17,754 bases of DNA from JANNXQ01 sp031425095. Lineage in GTDB: Bacteria; Verrucomicrobiota; Verrucomicrobiia; Chthoniobacterales; Chthoniobacteraceae. The position numbers and the translations under genes were made by a program. Location: positions 1-17,754 of the forward strand of contig JANPIS010000142.1 in the NCBI GenBank assembly GCA_031425095.1, read 5' to 3'. Shown in pieces: positions 1 to 7,028 of this stretch (position 1 is the first letter of the stretch; each line of letters begins with the position of its first letter). The notes beneath the pieces were generated by a model, which saw nothing but the letters and a program-made list of their open reading frames with translations, was not told the DNA's origin and did no database searches.

Positions 1-1070
1 GCCTCGAGTTGGAGCACGCCCGGCATCACGGGGTGTCCGGGAAAGTGGCCCTGAAAATACTGCTCGTTCATCGTCACGGACTTCACGCCGGTGCACTTGT
101 TCTCGCCCTCCAGCGAGACGATCCGGTCCACCATCAGGAACGGATACCGATGCGGGAGCAGCTTCATGACATCGTTCACGTCGAGCACGTCGCCGCCCTT
201 CGGCGTGACGGACGGCGGCACCAGCGCCATGGCCTTCGCGTGCTGTTTTGCGATCGCTTTGCACAGTTCCGCGTTCGGCCCGTGCCCTGGACGCACGACG
301 ATGACGTGCCCGCGGATGGCGCGGCCGAAGTGCGCGAGATCGCCGACGATGTCGATGATCTTGTGGCGCACAAACTCATCCTTGAACCGCAGCGGCTCCT
401 TCGAGAGCACAGAGTCGCCGCGGATGACCACGGCATTCTCGAGGCTCCCGCCTTTGATCAGCCCCTTGTCCATGAGCGGCTTCACGTCTTCGTAGAAAAC
501 GAACGTCCGCGCCGGGGCGATCTCCTTCTCGTAAATCGCGGGCGTGATCTCCGTGGAGTAAAACTGGGTGAAGCGTCCCTCGGGGCCGATCTGCGTGCAG
601 GAAATGCGGAACGCGTTGTCGGGCACGATCGTCATGAGCGAGCCACCCTTGGTCTCGATGTGAATCGGCTCGGTGATCTCATAGACTGCCCGCGGCACCG
701 GCTGCTCCTCGATGCCTGCCTTGCGGATCATTTCCACAAAAGGCCGCGCGCTGCCGTCGCAGATCGGCGGCTCATTGGCGTCCATCTCGATGATCGCGTT
801 GTCCACGCCGAGGCCCGCCAGCGCGGAGAGGACGTGCTCGACGGTGTGCACCTTGGCGTTGCCTTCGGCGATCGTCGTGGCCCGCTCGACCGTCTTCACG
901 TGATCGATCCGCGCGTCGATCGTCGGTTCATCCGCGAGGTCGATGCGCTTGAACTTCCAGCCATACCCGGGCGGCGCTGGCCGCAGCGTGAGCGTGACTT
1001 TCCCGCCCGTGTGCAGCGAGGAACCGCTGAGGCTGGTGGCTTTGGCGAGCGTGTGTTGGTTCGAAGTCAT
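1..1070 (-). CDS. lpxC/fabZ: Bifunctional LpxC-FabZ: UDP-3-O-acyl-GlcNAc deacetylase / 3-hydroxyacyl-ACP dehydratase (partial, C-terminus off left edge)
   Basis: The N-terminal part is LpxC, the zinc deacetylase that commits UDP-acyl-GlcNAc to lipid A synthesis. The C-terminal part is a FabZ hot-dog dehydratase of fatty acid synthesis. Seen directly: the zinc-site motif VEHVLSAL with His79, and HKIIDIVGD with His236 and Asp240, which match the LpxC zinc ligands. A FabZ start follows with LPHRYPFLMVDR, then GHFPGHPVMPGV with catalytic-type His342 and Glu356 in LQLE. Glu356 is the last full codon before the window edge, so 356 codons are visible and roughly a hundred more are expected. The start is ATG at 1070, with no clear Shine-Dalgarno sequence. 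It lies 63 nt downstream of the ArnT-like gene on the same strand and is probably co-transcribed. The fusion joins two steps that use hydroxyacyl-ACP metabolism and is a known lineage-restricted architecture. Confidence 0.95.
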   Translation of the reverse strand, partial: MTSNQHTLAKATSLSGSSLHTGGKVTLTLRPAPPGYGWKFKRIDLADEPTIDARIDHVKTVERATTIAEGNAKVHTVEHVLSALAGLGVDNAIIEMDANEPPICDGSARPFVEMIRKAGIEEQPVPRAVYEITEPIHIETKGGSLMTIVPDNAFRISCTQIGPEGRFTQFYSTEITPAIYEKEIAPARTFVFYEDVKPLMDKGLIKGGSLENAVVIRGDSVLSKEPLRFKDEFVRHKIIDIVGDLAHFGRAIRGHVIVVRPGHGPNAELCKAIAKQHAKAMALVPPSVTPKGGDVLDVNDVMKLLPHRYPFLMVDRIVSLEGENKCTGVKSVTMNEQYFQGHFPGHPVMPGVLQLE

Positions 1071-1133
1071 GAAGCGGCAGGAACTTCGCGCTTTATGGGC
1101 AACACCTCCCTGCCCGACAAGCCTTTCGGCACT

Positions 1134-2759
1134 TCACCGCCCGGGCAGTGCCGTGTCTTGCGTCCCGATGAGCAGGAAGTCGCCGGCATCCGCCAGCACC
1201 TTCCATTTTTCCGGAGTAAAGCTGCGGGCAAAACGCTCGACGCGGACGAGTCCGTAAGCGGGAGAGTGAGGCAGCATCGTCGCTTCACACCGCGCCGGGT
1301 TCTTGATCATCCGCGACTTTTGCTCGTCCGTCAGTGGGAGGACGACGTCCGCGTCGTCACGAGTCATGTGCGTGAGCCGGCCAAGGTAAAACTCCCAGCC
1401 GTGAGCGCGCACCTCGCAGGCAAAGATCGCCGCGCGGTCGAAGTCGGGCGCGGTGCGAAGCAGTGCGGCGAGCGGCTTCACCGAGGCCTGCTGCTCGAGC
1501 GAGTCGTTGAGCTTGGTCATATTTTCCACCCCGGCCAGCCAGACCAGGACGGTGCTCAACGCGACCACCAGGCGCGTGGTCAGCGGCTGATGCCGGAGGA
1601 GCAAGGCGCAGGCGAGCAGCCCAGGCATGATCATGTAGGCGTCGGGAAGATCGACCTGCGCGGTGTGCTCGATGGTTTCGATCACGACGGTGATGACGCC
1701 GAGCGCGAAGATCGTGACGAGCATCGAGAGATTCCACAGCCGGTGATTCTCCCGCGTGCGAGTCCAGTGGCCGACGGCGACTGCGAGCGCGGGCAGGAGC
1801 GGCAAGATATAGGTCGGCAGCTTCGAGCCGCTCAGCGAGAGGATCACGAGCGGGACCGCGATCCAGCCGAGGAGCAGCCACTGATCGGGAGTGGGCCGAT
1901 CATCGCGCCGCCAGTGGCGCACTTTCCCCGCAAGCATCGCCAAGACCACAAAGGTCCAGGGAAAAAGCGCGACCGGAAGCACCCAGGCAAAAAACCAGAT
2001 CGGCTTGCTGCGCCCGTGGCCGGTCGAGGCAAAGCGCTTCACCAGTTCGTCGCCGACGAAGTAACTGAAAAGATCCTCGCTCCGCAGGCTGAGCACGACG
2101 AACCACGAAAGCCCAATGGCCAGCATCAGCGGCACGCCCCCGGCCCACGGCATCCGCAGCGGGCAGTCGGTGCGACGACGGCTGACCTGCCACGCCACCG
2201 CCGCGGAGATCGGCACGACGAAGGCCATCGGCCCCTTGGTCAAAAACCCAAATCCCATCGCCGCAAAGAACAACCAGCCCCAGACGGCCCCTCCTCCGCG
2301 GCCTCGGCGCACGAGGCACGCGATGGCCGCGGTGATCCAGAAGGTCAGCATCATGTCCGGGGTGAGCAGCCGGCCGGCGATGAAGAATCCGAGCATCGAC
2401 AGCAGCACCAGCGCGGAGGCGATCCCGCTGCTCTTTTGGAAAAGGAGCGCGCCGATCCAGTAGGTAAGCGCGACGACACCGAGCGCGGCGAGGGCGGACG
2501 GCAGCCGCGCGGCCCACTCGTTGACGCCAAAGGCGCGAATCGACGCGGCCGTCGCCCAGTAAATCAGCGGCGGTTTTTGAAAATGCGGGATGCCGTTGAG
2601 ATGCGGCACGAGCCAGTCGCCCGAAGCGGCCATCTCCCGACCGACCTCGGCGTAGCGGCCCTCGTCGGGCTCGTTCAAGCCGCGCGTGCCGAGGAAAAGC
2701 GTGAGCGCCAGCGCAGCGCAGACGAGCAACGTCGGGAGCTGCCAGCGCGGCGTCTTCAT
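1134..2759 (-). CDS. ArnT-like polyisoprenyl-phosphate-sugar glycosyltransferase (PMT/GT83-type integral membrane protein)
   Basis: This is a 541-residue polytopic membrane protein of the ArnT/PMT superfamily. These enzymes move a sugar from undecaprenyl phosphate to a periplasmic acceptor, such as lipid A. Seen: a first membrane helix at about residues 8-28, followed at once by the loop motif NEPDEGRYAEVGREM with Asp32-Glu33, the family catalytic/metal site. Next comes HFQKPPLIYW, another typical ArnT-family loop motif, and then about ten further hydrophobic segments. The C-terminal 120 residues are hydrophilic and probably form the periplasmic domain. I chose the ATG at 2759 because it overlaps the upstream GT2 stop as ATGA and places helix 1 at the N-terminus; an in-frame start at 2813 would only add residues inside the GT2 gene. 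The donor and acceptor sugars cannot be read from sequence. The position between a DPM-like enzyme and lpxC suggests lipid A or cell-surface glycan modification. Confidence 0.88.
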   Translation of the reverse strand: MKTPRWQLPTLLVCAALALTLFLGTRGLNEPDEGRYAEVGREMAASGDWLVPHLNGIPHFQKPPLIYWATAASIRAFGVNEWAARLPSALAALGVVALTYWIGALLFQKSSGIASALVLLSMLGFFIAGRLLTPDMMLTFWITAAIACLVRRGRGGGAVWGWLFFAAMGFGFLTKGPMAFVVPISAAVAWQVSRRRTDCPLRMPWAGGVPLMLAIGLSWFVVLSLRSEDLFSYFVGDELVKRFASTGHGRSKPIWFFAWVLPVALFPWTFVVLAMLAGKVRHWRRDDRPTPDQWLLLGWIAVPLVILSLSGSKLPTYILPLLPALAVAVGHWTRTRENHRLWNLSMLVTIFALGVITVVIETIEHTAQVDLPDAYMIMPGLLACALLLRHQPLTTRLVVALSTVLVWLAGVENMTKLNDSLEQQASVKPLAALLRTAPDFDRAAIFACEVRAHGWEFYLGRLTHMTRDDADVVLPLTDEQKSRMIKNPARCEATMLPHSPAYGLVRVERFARSFTPEKWKVLADAGDFLLIGTQDTALPGR

Positions 2760-3484
2760 TTCGGTTCGGCGTTGATTTCCGGTAGCGGGAAGCGCCGATG
2801 GCGCCACCACCACACGCCGAGCATGTCGAGCGCGGGACGCCAGAGCATCACCCCGAGACCGTACTTCGAAGTGCCGGACCGGCGCTCGCGGTGCCGGACC
2901 GGCTGCTCCACGACCTTGAAGCCCGCAGCGATGGCGAGCGCGGGCATAAAAGAGTACAGCGTCCGCATGGGCAGAAACGCCGGCACCACCTCGCGCCGGA
3001 ACGCCTTCAGCGCGCAGCCACTGTCGGTCATTCCATCGCCCAGCAGCCGGCTCCGGATCCCATTCGCAAAGCGCGACATCCGCCGCCGCAGCCAGGAGTC
3101 CTGGCGCTCGGCCCGCACTCCGGCGACCAGATCCGCCTCACCCAGCCGAGCGAGGAGCAGTGGGATGTCCGCGGGATCGTTTTGGCCGTCGCCATCCAGG
3201 GTCACGAGGATCGGCGCCCGCGCGGCGGCCATCGCCGCATACAGCGCCGCAGCCTGCCCGCAGTTCCGCACAAATGAAATCACGCGGAGTGCGGACCAGC
3301 TCGCACTGAGCTCCCGGAGGATCGCGAGCGTGCCGTCGCGACTTCCGTCATCCACGGCGATGACCTCACTTTCACCTCCGAGCCCGCTCAGCACTGCCCG
3401 CACTTCCCCGAGCAGAGCGCTACAGCTCTCCGCTTCATTGAAAAAGGGGATGAGGATGGAGTAAGCGGGCGGCAACACTGACAA
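2756..3484 (-). CDS. GT2 family glycosyltransferase, DPM1/ArnC-like (polyprenyl-phosphate sugar transferase)
   Basis: This 242-residue GT-A fold enzyme probably charges a polyprenyl phosphate with a sugar on the cytoplasmic face. Seen: ILIPFFNEAES near residue 10, AVDDGSRDGT with the nucleotide-binding Asp pair at 45-46, LDGDGQNDP with the DxD metal site at 97-99, and RRSGTSKYG at 201-209, which is typical of the dolichol-phosphate-mannose synthase branch. There is no C-terminal pair of membrane helices, so it resembles the soluble DPM1 type rather than full-length ArnC/GtrB. The reading frame opens with TTG at 3484; GTG at 3478 or TTG at 3475 are equally possible, and none has a good ribosome site. 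It overlaps the ArnT-like gene by ATGA. The pair forms a plausible donor-maker and transferase module. Confidence 0.88.
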   Translation of the reverse strand: MSVLPPAYSILIPFFNEAESCSALLGEVRAVLSGLGGESEVIAVDDGSRDGTLAILRELSASWSALRVISFVRNCGQAAALYAAMAAARAPILVTLDGDGQNDPADIPLLLARLGEADLVAGVRAERQDSWLRRRMSRFANGIRSRLLGDGMTDSGCALKAFRREVVPAFLPMRTLYSFMPALAIAAGFKVVEQPVRHRERRSGTSKYGLGVMLWRPALDMLGVWWWRHRRFPLPEINAEPK

Positions 3485-3488
3485 TCAC

Positions 3489-3507
3489 GAGGCTAAAGCG
3501 GAGGCTA
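3489..3507. repeat. Direct repeat GAGGCTA x2, 12-nt period, just upstream of the GT2 gene
   Basis: GAGGCTA occurs at 3489-3495 and again at 3501-3507, separated by AAGCG. On the minus strand this lies 5 to 23 nt upstream of the TTG start at 3484. Two half-sites about one helical turn apart could be an operator, but the match is short and may be chance. Confidence 0.3.
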
Positions 3508-3556
3508 GGGAACGGGACCGCGGGCGGGAAGCCGCAATCGGTGACAGTTCAGATAA

Positions 3557-3580
3557 GCCCGACGCGCGGTCGCCGCGGGC
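3557..3580 (-). terminator. Candidate weak hairpin terminator after the cyclic-nucleotide-binding gene
   Basis: Immediately after the stop codon of the cNMP-binding gene, the minus strand reads GCCCG (3580-3576) and later CGGGC (3561-3557), with a GC-rich interior containing a smaller CGG/CCG fold. It is followed by TTAT rather than a true U tract. It could end the ATPase/cNMP-protein transcript before the GT2 gene, but the evidence is only moderate. Confidence 0.35.
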
Positions 3581-4060
3581 TCAATCCTTTCCGGCGACCG
3601 GGAAGAGCAGCGAGTCCACATAGCGCTGGGTGCTCTTGCGGAGGCGTTCGACCATGATGCGGCCGATGGCGATGAGAAACTTGAAGGCGGCCGTGGGATA
3701 CACGCCCGCCACCGCGGAGATGACCGCCTGGTTGATCTTCAGCAGCACACACTCCTCGAGCGCCTGCACATCGGCGGAGCGCGGACCCTCATCCACGAGT
3801 GCGATCTCGCCGAAAAAGTCGCCGGGCTTAAGCGTCGCCAGCTCGATGTAGTGCCCGTCCTTGCGATGCACCACCCGCGCCTTGCCCTTCACCACGATGT
3901 ACATGCAGTCGCCGGGATCGTCCTGTTTCACGATGGCATCGCCCGCCTTCGCAGAGATGGGATCGGTGAGCTCGAGGAATTGCTGCAACTCCCCTTCGGT
4001 GAAGTCCGCGAAGAGGGCCTTGTCCTTGAGGATCTCCATCGACTCGGAAGTGGTGCTCAT
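3581..4060 (-). CDS. Small cyclic nucleotide-binding domain (CRP/cNMP-type) protein
   Basis: This 159-residue protein consists almost entirely of one cyclic-nucleotide-binding beta-roll followed by helices. Seen: the phosphate-binding cassette at residues 81-98, DFFGEIALVDEGPRSADV, with FGEIAL and Arg94 in the place that contacts the cyclic phosphate. Before it come an acidic turn (KQDDPGD) and MYIVVKGKARV, both standard for the fold. There is no C-terminal helix-turn-helix like CRP; the tail (about 115-159) is helical and basic, ending VAGKD. It is therefore not an obvious transcription factor and more likely a sensor or regulatory subunit. The ATG at 4060 overlaps the stop of the upstream ABC ATPase as ATGA, so the two are translationally coupled. 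This suggests, but does not prove, that it modulates that ATPase. Whether the ligand is cAMP, cGMP or none is unknown. Confidence 0.88.
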   Translation of the reverse strand: MSTTSESMEILKDKALFADFTEGELQQFLELTDPISAKAGDAIVKQDDPGDCMYIVVKGKARVVHRKDGHYIELATLKPGDFFGEIALVDEGPRSADVQALEECVLLKINQAVISAVAGVYPTAAFKFLIAIGRIMVERLRKSTQRYVDSLLFPVAGKD

Positions 4061-4743
4061 GGGTTGGGTGGAAGGATGCGGCCGTCGCGCAGACGGATGC
4101 GCCGGTGGGCGAGGCGCGCAACCTCTTCGCTGTGGGTGACGACTACCATTGTGGTCCGACGGTGAGAAGCAATCTTTTGGAGGAGGGCCAGCACTTGTGC
4201 GGCGCTCGCGGAGTCGAGGTTTCCGGTCGGCTCGTCGGCGAGCAGGACCTGCGGCTCATGGACGAGCGCGCGGGCGATCGCGGCCCGCTGCATCTGCCCG
4301 CCACTGAGCTGGTGGAGGAAATGTCCGGCGCGATCGGCGAGGCCCACGAGATCGAGCAGCGCGTCGGCCCGCGACTGCGCGCTGCGCAAGGGCTCCCCCG
4401 CGAGCAGCAGAGGCAGGCAGACATTTTCCCGCACCGACATGGTCGGGAGCAGATGGAAAAACTGAAACACGATCCCGAGCCGGCGGCGCCGGAAATCCGT
4501 GAGCTCCGCCTCCGTCGCGCGGTGCAGCGCGAGCCCCGCGACTACCACCTCGCCACTCGTCGGCGTATCCAGCGCACCGATGAGATGCAGCAGCGTGCTT
4601 TTCCCGCACCCGCTCGGCCCGGTGATGGCGACGAAGTCACCGGCGCCGATCTCCAGCGAGACCTCATCCAGCGCGGCCACGGCAGCGCTGTAGCGGCGGG
4701 TGACACCGCGGAGACGGATGGCAGGTGGGCCGGATTCAGACAT
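4057..4743 (-). CDS. ABC transporter ATP-binding protein, LolD/MacB-type
   Basis: This is a 228-residue nucleotide-binding subunit with every expected motif: Walker A GPSGCGKST (42-50), Q-loop Gln94 in FQFFHLLP, signature LSGGQMQRAAIARAL (146-160), Walker B VLLADEP with Asp170-Glu171, and H-loop His204 in VVTHSEE. The FQFFHLLPTMSVREN stretch and overall size match the LolD/MacB/FtsE group, which drives mechanotransmission-type FtsX permeases. No permease is adjacent; the only downstream partner is the overlapping cNMP-binding protein. The permeases at 14166-16535 have their own ATPase. I chose the ATG at 4743 because the upstream extension to 4797 is Cys/Pro-containing, unlike the family, and runs through a perfect hairpin. 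No clear ribosome site precedes it. The substrate is unknown; lipoprotein release is one possibility if lolCE lies elsewhere. Confidence 0.9.
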   Translation of the reverse strand: MSESGPPAIRLRGVTRRYSAAVAALDEVSLEIGAGDFVAITGPSGCGKSTLLHLIGALDTPTSGEVVVAGLALHRATEAELTDFRRRRLGIVFQFFHLLPTMSVRENVCLPLLLAGEPLRSAQSRADALLDLVGLADRAGHFLHQLSGGQMQRAAIARALVHEPQVLLADEPTGNLDSASAAQVLALLQKIASHRRTTMVVVTHSEEVARLAHRRIRLRDGRILPPNP

Positions 4744-4756
4744 GGCGCCGCACGGT

Positions 4757-4772
4757 AATGCCTTCGGGCATT
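4757..4772. other. Perfect 6-bp stem with TTCG tetraloop in the divergent spacer
   Basis: AATGCC (4757-4762), TTCG, GGCATT (4767-4772) form an exact inverted repeat. On the plus strand the closing C(UUCG)G is the well-known stable tetraloop. No T run follows on either strand, so it is not a normal terminator. It lies 14 nt upstream of the ABC ATPase start and could sit in its leader. The rest of the 116-nt spacer (4744-4859) must hold divergent promoters, but I see no convincing -35/-10 pair there. Confidence 0.45.
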
Positions 4773-4859
4773 TCGGGAAGCGCGATCCGACGAGCATCGC
4801 TGCCGGTCGCTCGTTTCTTCGCTTGCCGCTCCGTGCTCGGGCGTTAGCTTCGAGGGCGC

Positions 4860-5366
4860 ATGGAAAAAGTTGCTGCTCTGCTTGTGCTGCTGGGGTTGGC
4901 GGTCTCGGCTCCCGCGGTTGAAACCCAAAATGGACTTCAACTGTCCATCGCTCCCAAAACCATCTCCCGCAACGACACGAGGTATGCGTACTACTTCACC
5001 GATCGTGCGATCAATCGCATGATGGCGCTGCAGATCGTCGCAAAGAATGTCTCCACCAAGGCGATGCCGGAAGGCTCCGTCTCCTGGAAGATCCTCGTCA
5101 TCAAATCCGGCTACTACAACTCCGCGCCAACCGAACTCTATGAAGGGACCGAAAAGCTCCCTGCGCTCAAGACCGCGGCCAGTCAGGAACTGCTGGTCGG
5201 GTCGGCGCAGATCACCGGCTGGCGCGACGCGTCATCTCAGCGGAAGGACAAACTCGAGTACAAGATCACCGTGACGCATGACGGCAAGCTGACCTCGGAG
5301 GTCTCCTCGGTTCCCGCCTTTGACGCCCTCGCCAAAAACGCCACCAAGCGCTCGGGAAACCCGTAG
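4860..5366 (+). CDS. Hypothetical secreted protein
   Basis: This 168-residue protein has a clear signal peptide: MEKV, a hydrophobic core (AALLVLLGLAVSA) and a likely cleavage site near SAPAVE around residues 16-20. It should therefore be periplasmic or surface-located. The mature part is rich in beta-forming residues and charged segments (LQIVAKNVS, VSWKILVIKSG, LEYKITVTHDG). This is consistent with a small immunoglobulin-like or beta-sandwich fold, but I recognise no named domain. There is no Cys after the signal peptide, so it is not a lipoprotein. The ATG at 4860 has GAGGG at 4852-4856, slightly close. It is the first gene of the rightward group, and its 3' end overlaps the pseudouridine synthase frame by 47 nt. 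No function can be assigned. Confidence 0.8.
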   Translation: MEKVAALLVLLGLAVSAPAVETQNGLQLSIAPKTISRNDTRYAYYFTDRAINRMMALQIVAKNVSTKAMPEGSVSWKILVIKSGYYNSAPTELYEGTEKLPALKTAASQELLVGSAQITGWRDASSQRKDKLEYKITVTHDGKLTSEVSSVPAFDALAKNATKRSGNP

Positions 5367-6120
5367 TCCGCAGATCCGCATCATCGCCGAAGGCGCGGAC
5401 TGGATCGTGGTGGACAAGCCCACCGGGATCGAAGTCCACCCGAGCAAACCGAACGGACGCCTCACGCTCTGGGATGGCCTGCGCGAGATCCTCGCCTACG
5501 AGCTCGTGAATGGCGGCCAGGTCTCGATCGTGAACCGGCTCGATCGCGAGACCAGCGGTATCACCCTCGTCGCCAAGACCCACCGGGCTGCGCGCACTTT
5601 CTGCATGCAGATGGAGGCCCGCCGCGTGCGGAAGGAATACCTCGCGCTCGTCTGGGGCTGGCCGGGGCAGGAGGCGTGGGAAGTGGACGCACCGATCCTG
5701 CGGCAAGGCACGCGGGAGACTTCGCGCATTCATCTTCGGCAGATGGTGCATCCGGATGGCGTGACCGCGCGCACTCGTTTCCGAGTCGAGCGGCGCTTTG
5801 AACTCGCGACCACGGCGGGCCGGCAGTTCGCGCTGCTGCGGGCGTTTCCCGAGACAGGGCGGATGCACCAGATCCGGGTGCACCTCGCGCATTCCGGCCA
5901 CGCCGTCGTCGGCGACAAACTCTACGGACCGGACGAAGGCTGCTACCTCGAGTTCATCGAGACAGGGTGGACCGCGGCGCTTGCCAAACGGCTGCTCCTC
6001 CCGCGCCACGCACTCCACTCGACGCTGCTGGCCTTCGAGGAGCCGGAGCTCTTGTGGGAGTCGCCGCTGCCGCACGATCTCCAGACCTGGATTGAAGGGG
6101 CGGACTCCGTGGAGCCCTGA
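5320..6120 (+). CDS. RluA-family RNA pseudouridine synthase
   Basis: This 266-residue enzyme isomerises a uridine to pseudouridine in rRNA or tRNA. Seen: VVDKPTGIEVHP (about 30-41), the RluA-type substrate-side motif; the catalytic loop VNRLDRETSG with Asp75; and RMHQIRVHLAHSGHAVVGDKLYG in the C-terminal half, the family's third conserved block. There is no N-terminal S4 domain, so it belongs to the short RluA/RluC-like group. The target base cannot be told from sequence. The longest frame opens with TTG at 5320, inside the preceding gene, with GGAGGT at 5297-5302 too far away for an ideal ribosome site. The first conserved block starts only about 20 residues later, so the true start must be close to this. 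Translational coupling to the secreted-protein gene is likely. Confidence 0.9.
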   Translation: MTPSPKTPPSARETRSPQIRIIAEGADWIVVDKPTGIEVHPSKPNGRLTLWDGLREILAYELVNGGQVSIVNRLDRETSGITLVAKTHRAARTFCMQMEARRVRKEYLALVWGWPGQEAWEVDAPILRQGTRETSRIHLRQMVHPDGVTARTRFRVERRFELATTAGRQFALLRAFPETGRMHQIRVHLAHSGHAVVGDKLYGPDEGCYLEFIETGWTAALAKRLLLPRHALHSTLLAFEEPELLWESPLPHDLQTWIEGADSVEP

Positions 6121-6132
6121 GCGCGCTCTCCC

Positions 6133-6154
6133 CGCCGCGAATTTTCTCGCGGCG
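6133..6154 (+). terminator. Stem-loop after the pseudouridine synthase gene (no U tract)
   Basis: CGCCGCGA (6133-6140), loop ATTTTC, TCGCGGCG (6147-6154) form an exact 8-bp GC-rich stem 13 nt after the stop codon. CCCAAAAG follows, so a classical U tract is missing. It probably contributes to termination or 3'-end protection of the upstream transcript. Confidence 0.5.
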
Positions 6155-6170
6155 CCCAAAAGCCGCGCCC

Positions 6171-6176
6171 TATAAC
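6171..6176 (+). promoter_or_regulatory. Candidate -10 element TATAAC for the OmpA-like gene
   Basis: TATAAC matches the sigma-70 -10 consensus in 5 of 6 positions and ends 8 nt before the ATG at 6185. A transcript starting the usual distance downstream would begin at or next to the start codon. No good -35 box is visible at the right spacing, and no Shine-Dalgarno sequence lies between. Confidence 0.35.
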
Positions 6177-6184
6177 CCGCACTC

Positions 6185-7027
6185 ATGAAAGCACGAGCCG
6201 GCATCCGCCGGGGCAAATGCGAAAACGTTTCCGGTTGTCTCCTCGCCTATCGCGGGGAGCTCCTGGAAATCGCAGACGGACAGCCCTTCGTCTGCACGGA
6301 GTGCTCCAAGCCGCTGCTCGAAATCAAATCGCAGCGGAGCCCGTGGATTGCTTTCCTCATCGGGCTCGTCGTGCTCGGCGCGATCGCCGTCGTGGGCGGC
6401 GGCATGTTGCCAAAGTTTGGCGATGCCAAAAAGCCGCAGTCGCCGATCGTCAACTCCGCCGACCTCCCACCGATCGACACGACGACCACGGCCACTCCCG
6501 GCGACACGGATCACACCGTCGCCGAGCCCCCCGCCGCCGTCGCAATGCCCGCACAGATCGACCTCGATATTTCCAAGTCCGAGAACCGCAAGGTGAAGGA
6601 CGAAGTGCTCACCCGGGTGGACCTGATGCCGATCACGCAGGCCAAGAAAGATCAGCTGTATAACAGCGTCGAACGCGCGCGGCAGATGGGGAAGGTGCTC
6701 ACCGTTCCATTTGGCAAAGGGCTCACGTCCCTGTCTTCGACCGACGTGCAGGCGATCAAGACCGAGCTCGACAAGCCCGAGCTCATGAAGCTGCGCGAAG
6801 ATCCCACCGCGGTCTTTGTCATCCTCGGCTTCGCCGATCCGAAAGGCGACCCGAAGAAGAACCTCCAGTTCTCGCAGCAACGCGCCGACGCCGTGCTCAT
6901 GGCGATGCGCGACAAAGTCGGCGTCTTCAATGTGCTGCACGCGGTCGCGATGGGCGGCTCAACGCTGCTCGACGCGCAAAACCTCGAGAAGAACCGCATC
7001 GTCGAAGTCTGGGCGGTGCTGCCGTAA
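6185..7027 (+). CDS. Zinc-ribbon / single-TM / OmpA-like domain protein
   Basis: This 280-residue inner-membrane protein has three parts. Residues 1-45 hold a Cys4 zinc-ribbon pattern, C12-x5-C18-x18-C37-x2-C40, ending CTECSKPLLE. Residues about 54-74 (WIAFLIGLVVLGAIAVVGGGML) are one transmembrane helix. After a Thr/Pro/Ala-rich linker (about 80-125), the C-terminal 100 residues carry an OmpA-like pattern: VILGFADPKGDPKKN, LQFSQQRADAVLMAM, a VAMGG turn, and NRIVEVWAVLP at the end in place of the usual NRRVEV. OmpA-like domains bind peptidoglycan, so I infer a cytosolic zinc ribbon tethered across the membrane to the wall. The ATG at 6185 has no ribosome site. It is followed at 87 nt by the FHA-ABC transporter on the same strand, a likely functional neighbour. 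Confidence 0.8.
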   Translation: MKARAGIRRGKCENVSGCLLAYRGELLEIADGQPFVCTECSKPLLEIKSQRSPWIAFLIGLVVLGAIAVVGGGMLPKFGDAKKPQSPIVNSADLPPIDTTTTATPGDTDHTVAEPPAAVAMPAQIDLDISKSENRKVKDEVLTRVDLMPITQAKKDQLYNSVERARQMGKVLTVPFGKGLTSLSSTDVQAIKTELDKPELMKLREDPTAVFVILGFADPKGDPKKNLQFSQQRADAVLMAMRDKVGVFNVLHAVAMGGSTLLDAQNLEKNRIVEVWAVLP

Positions 7028-7028
7028 A

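Noticed and set aside
9..3464. A 1151-codon plus-strand open frame
   Set aside because: It lies antisense to lpxC-fabZ, the ArnT-like and the GT2 genes, all of which have clear catalytic motifs. Its translation is low-complexity and Arg/His/Asp-rich, typical of GC-rich shadow frames.
4744..4797. Longer start for the orphan ABC ATPase (Met at 4797)
   Set aside because: The extra 18 residues contain Cys/Pro unlike the family and run through a perfect hairpin; the ATG at 4743 gives the normal family N-terminus.
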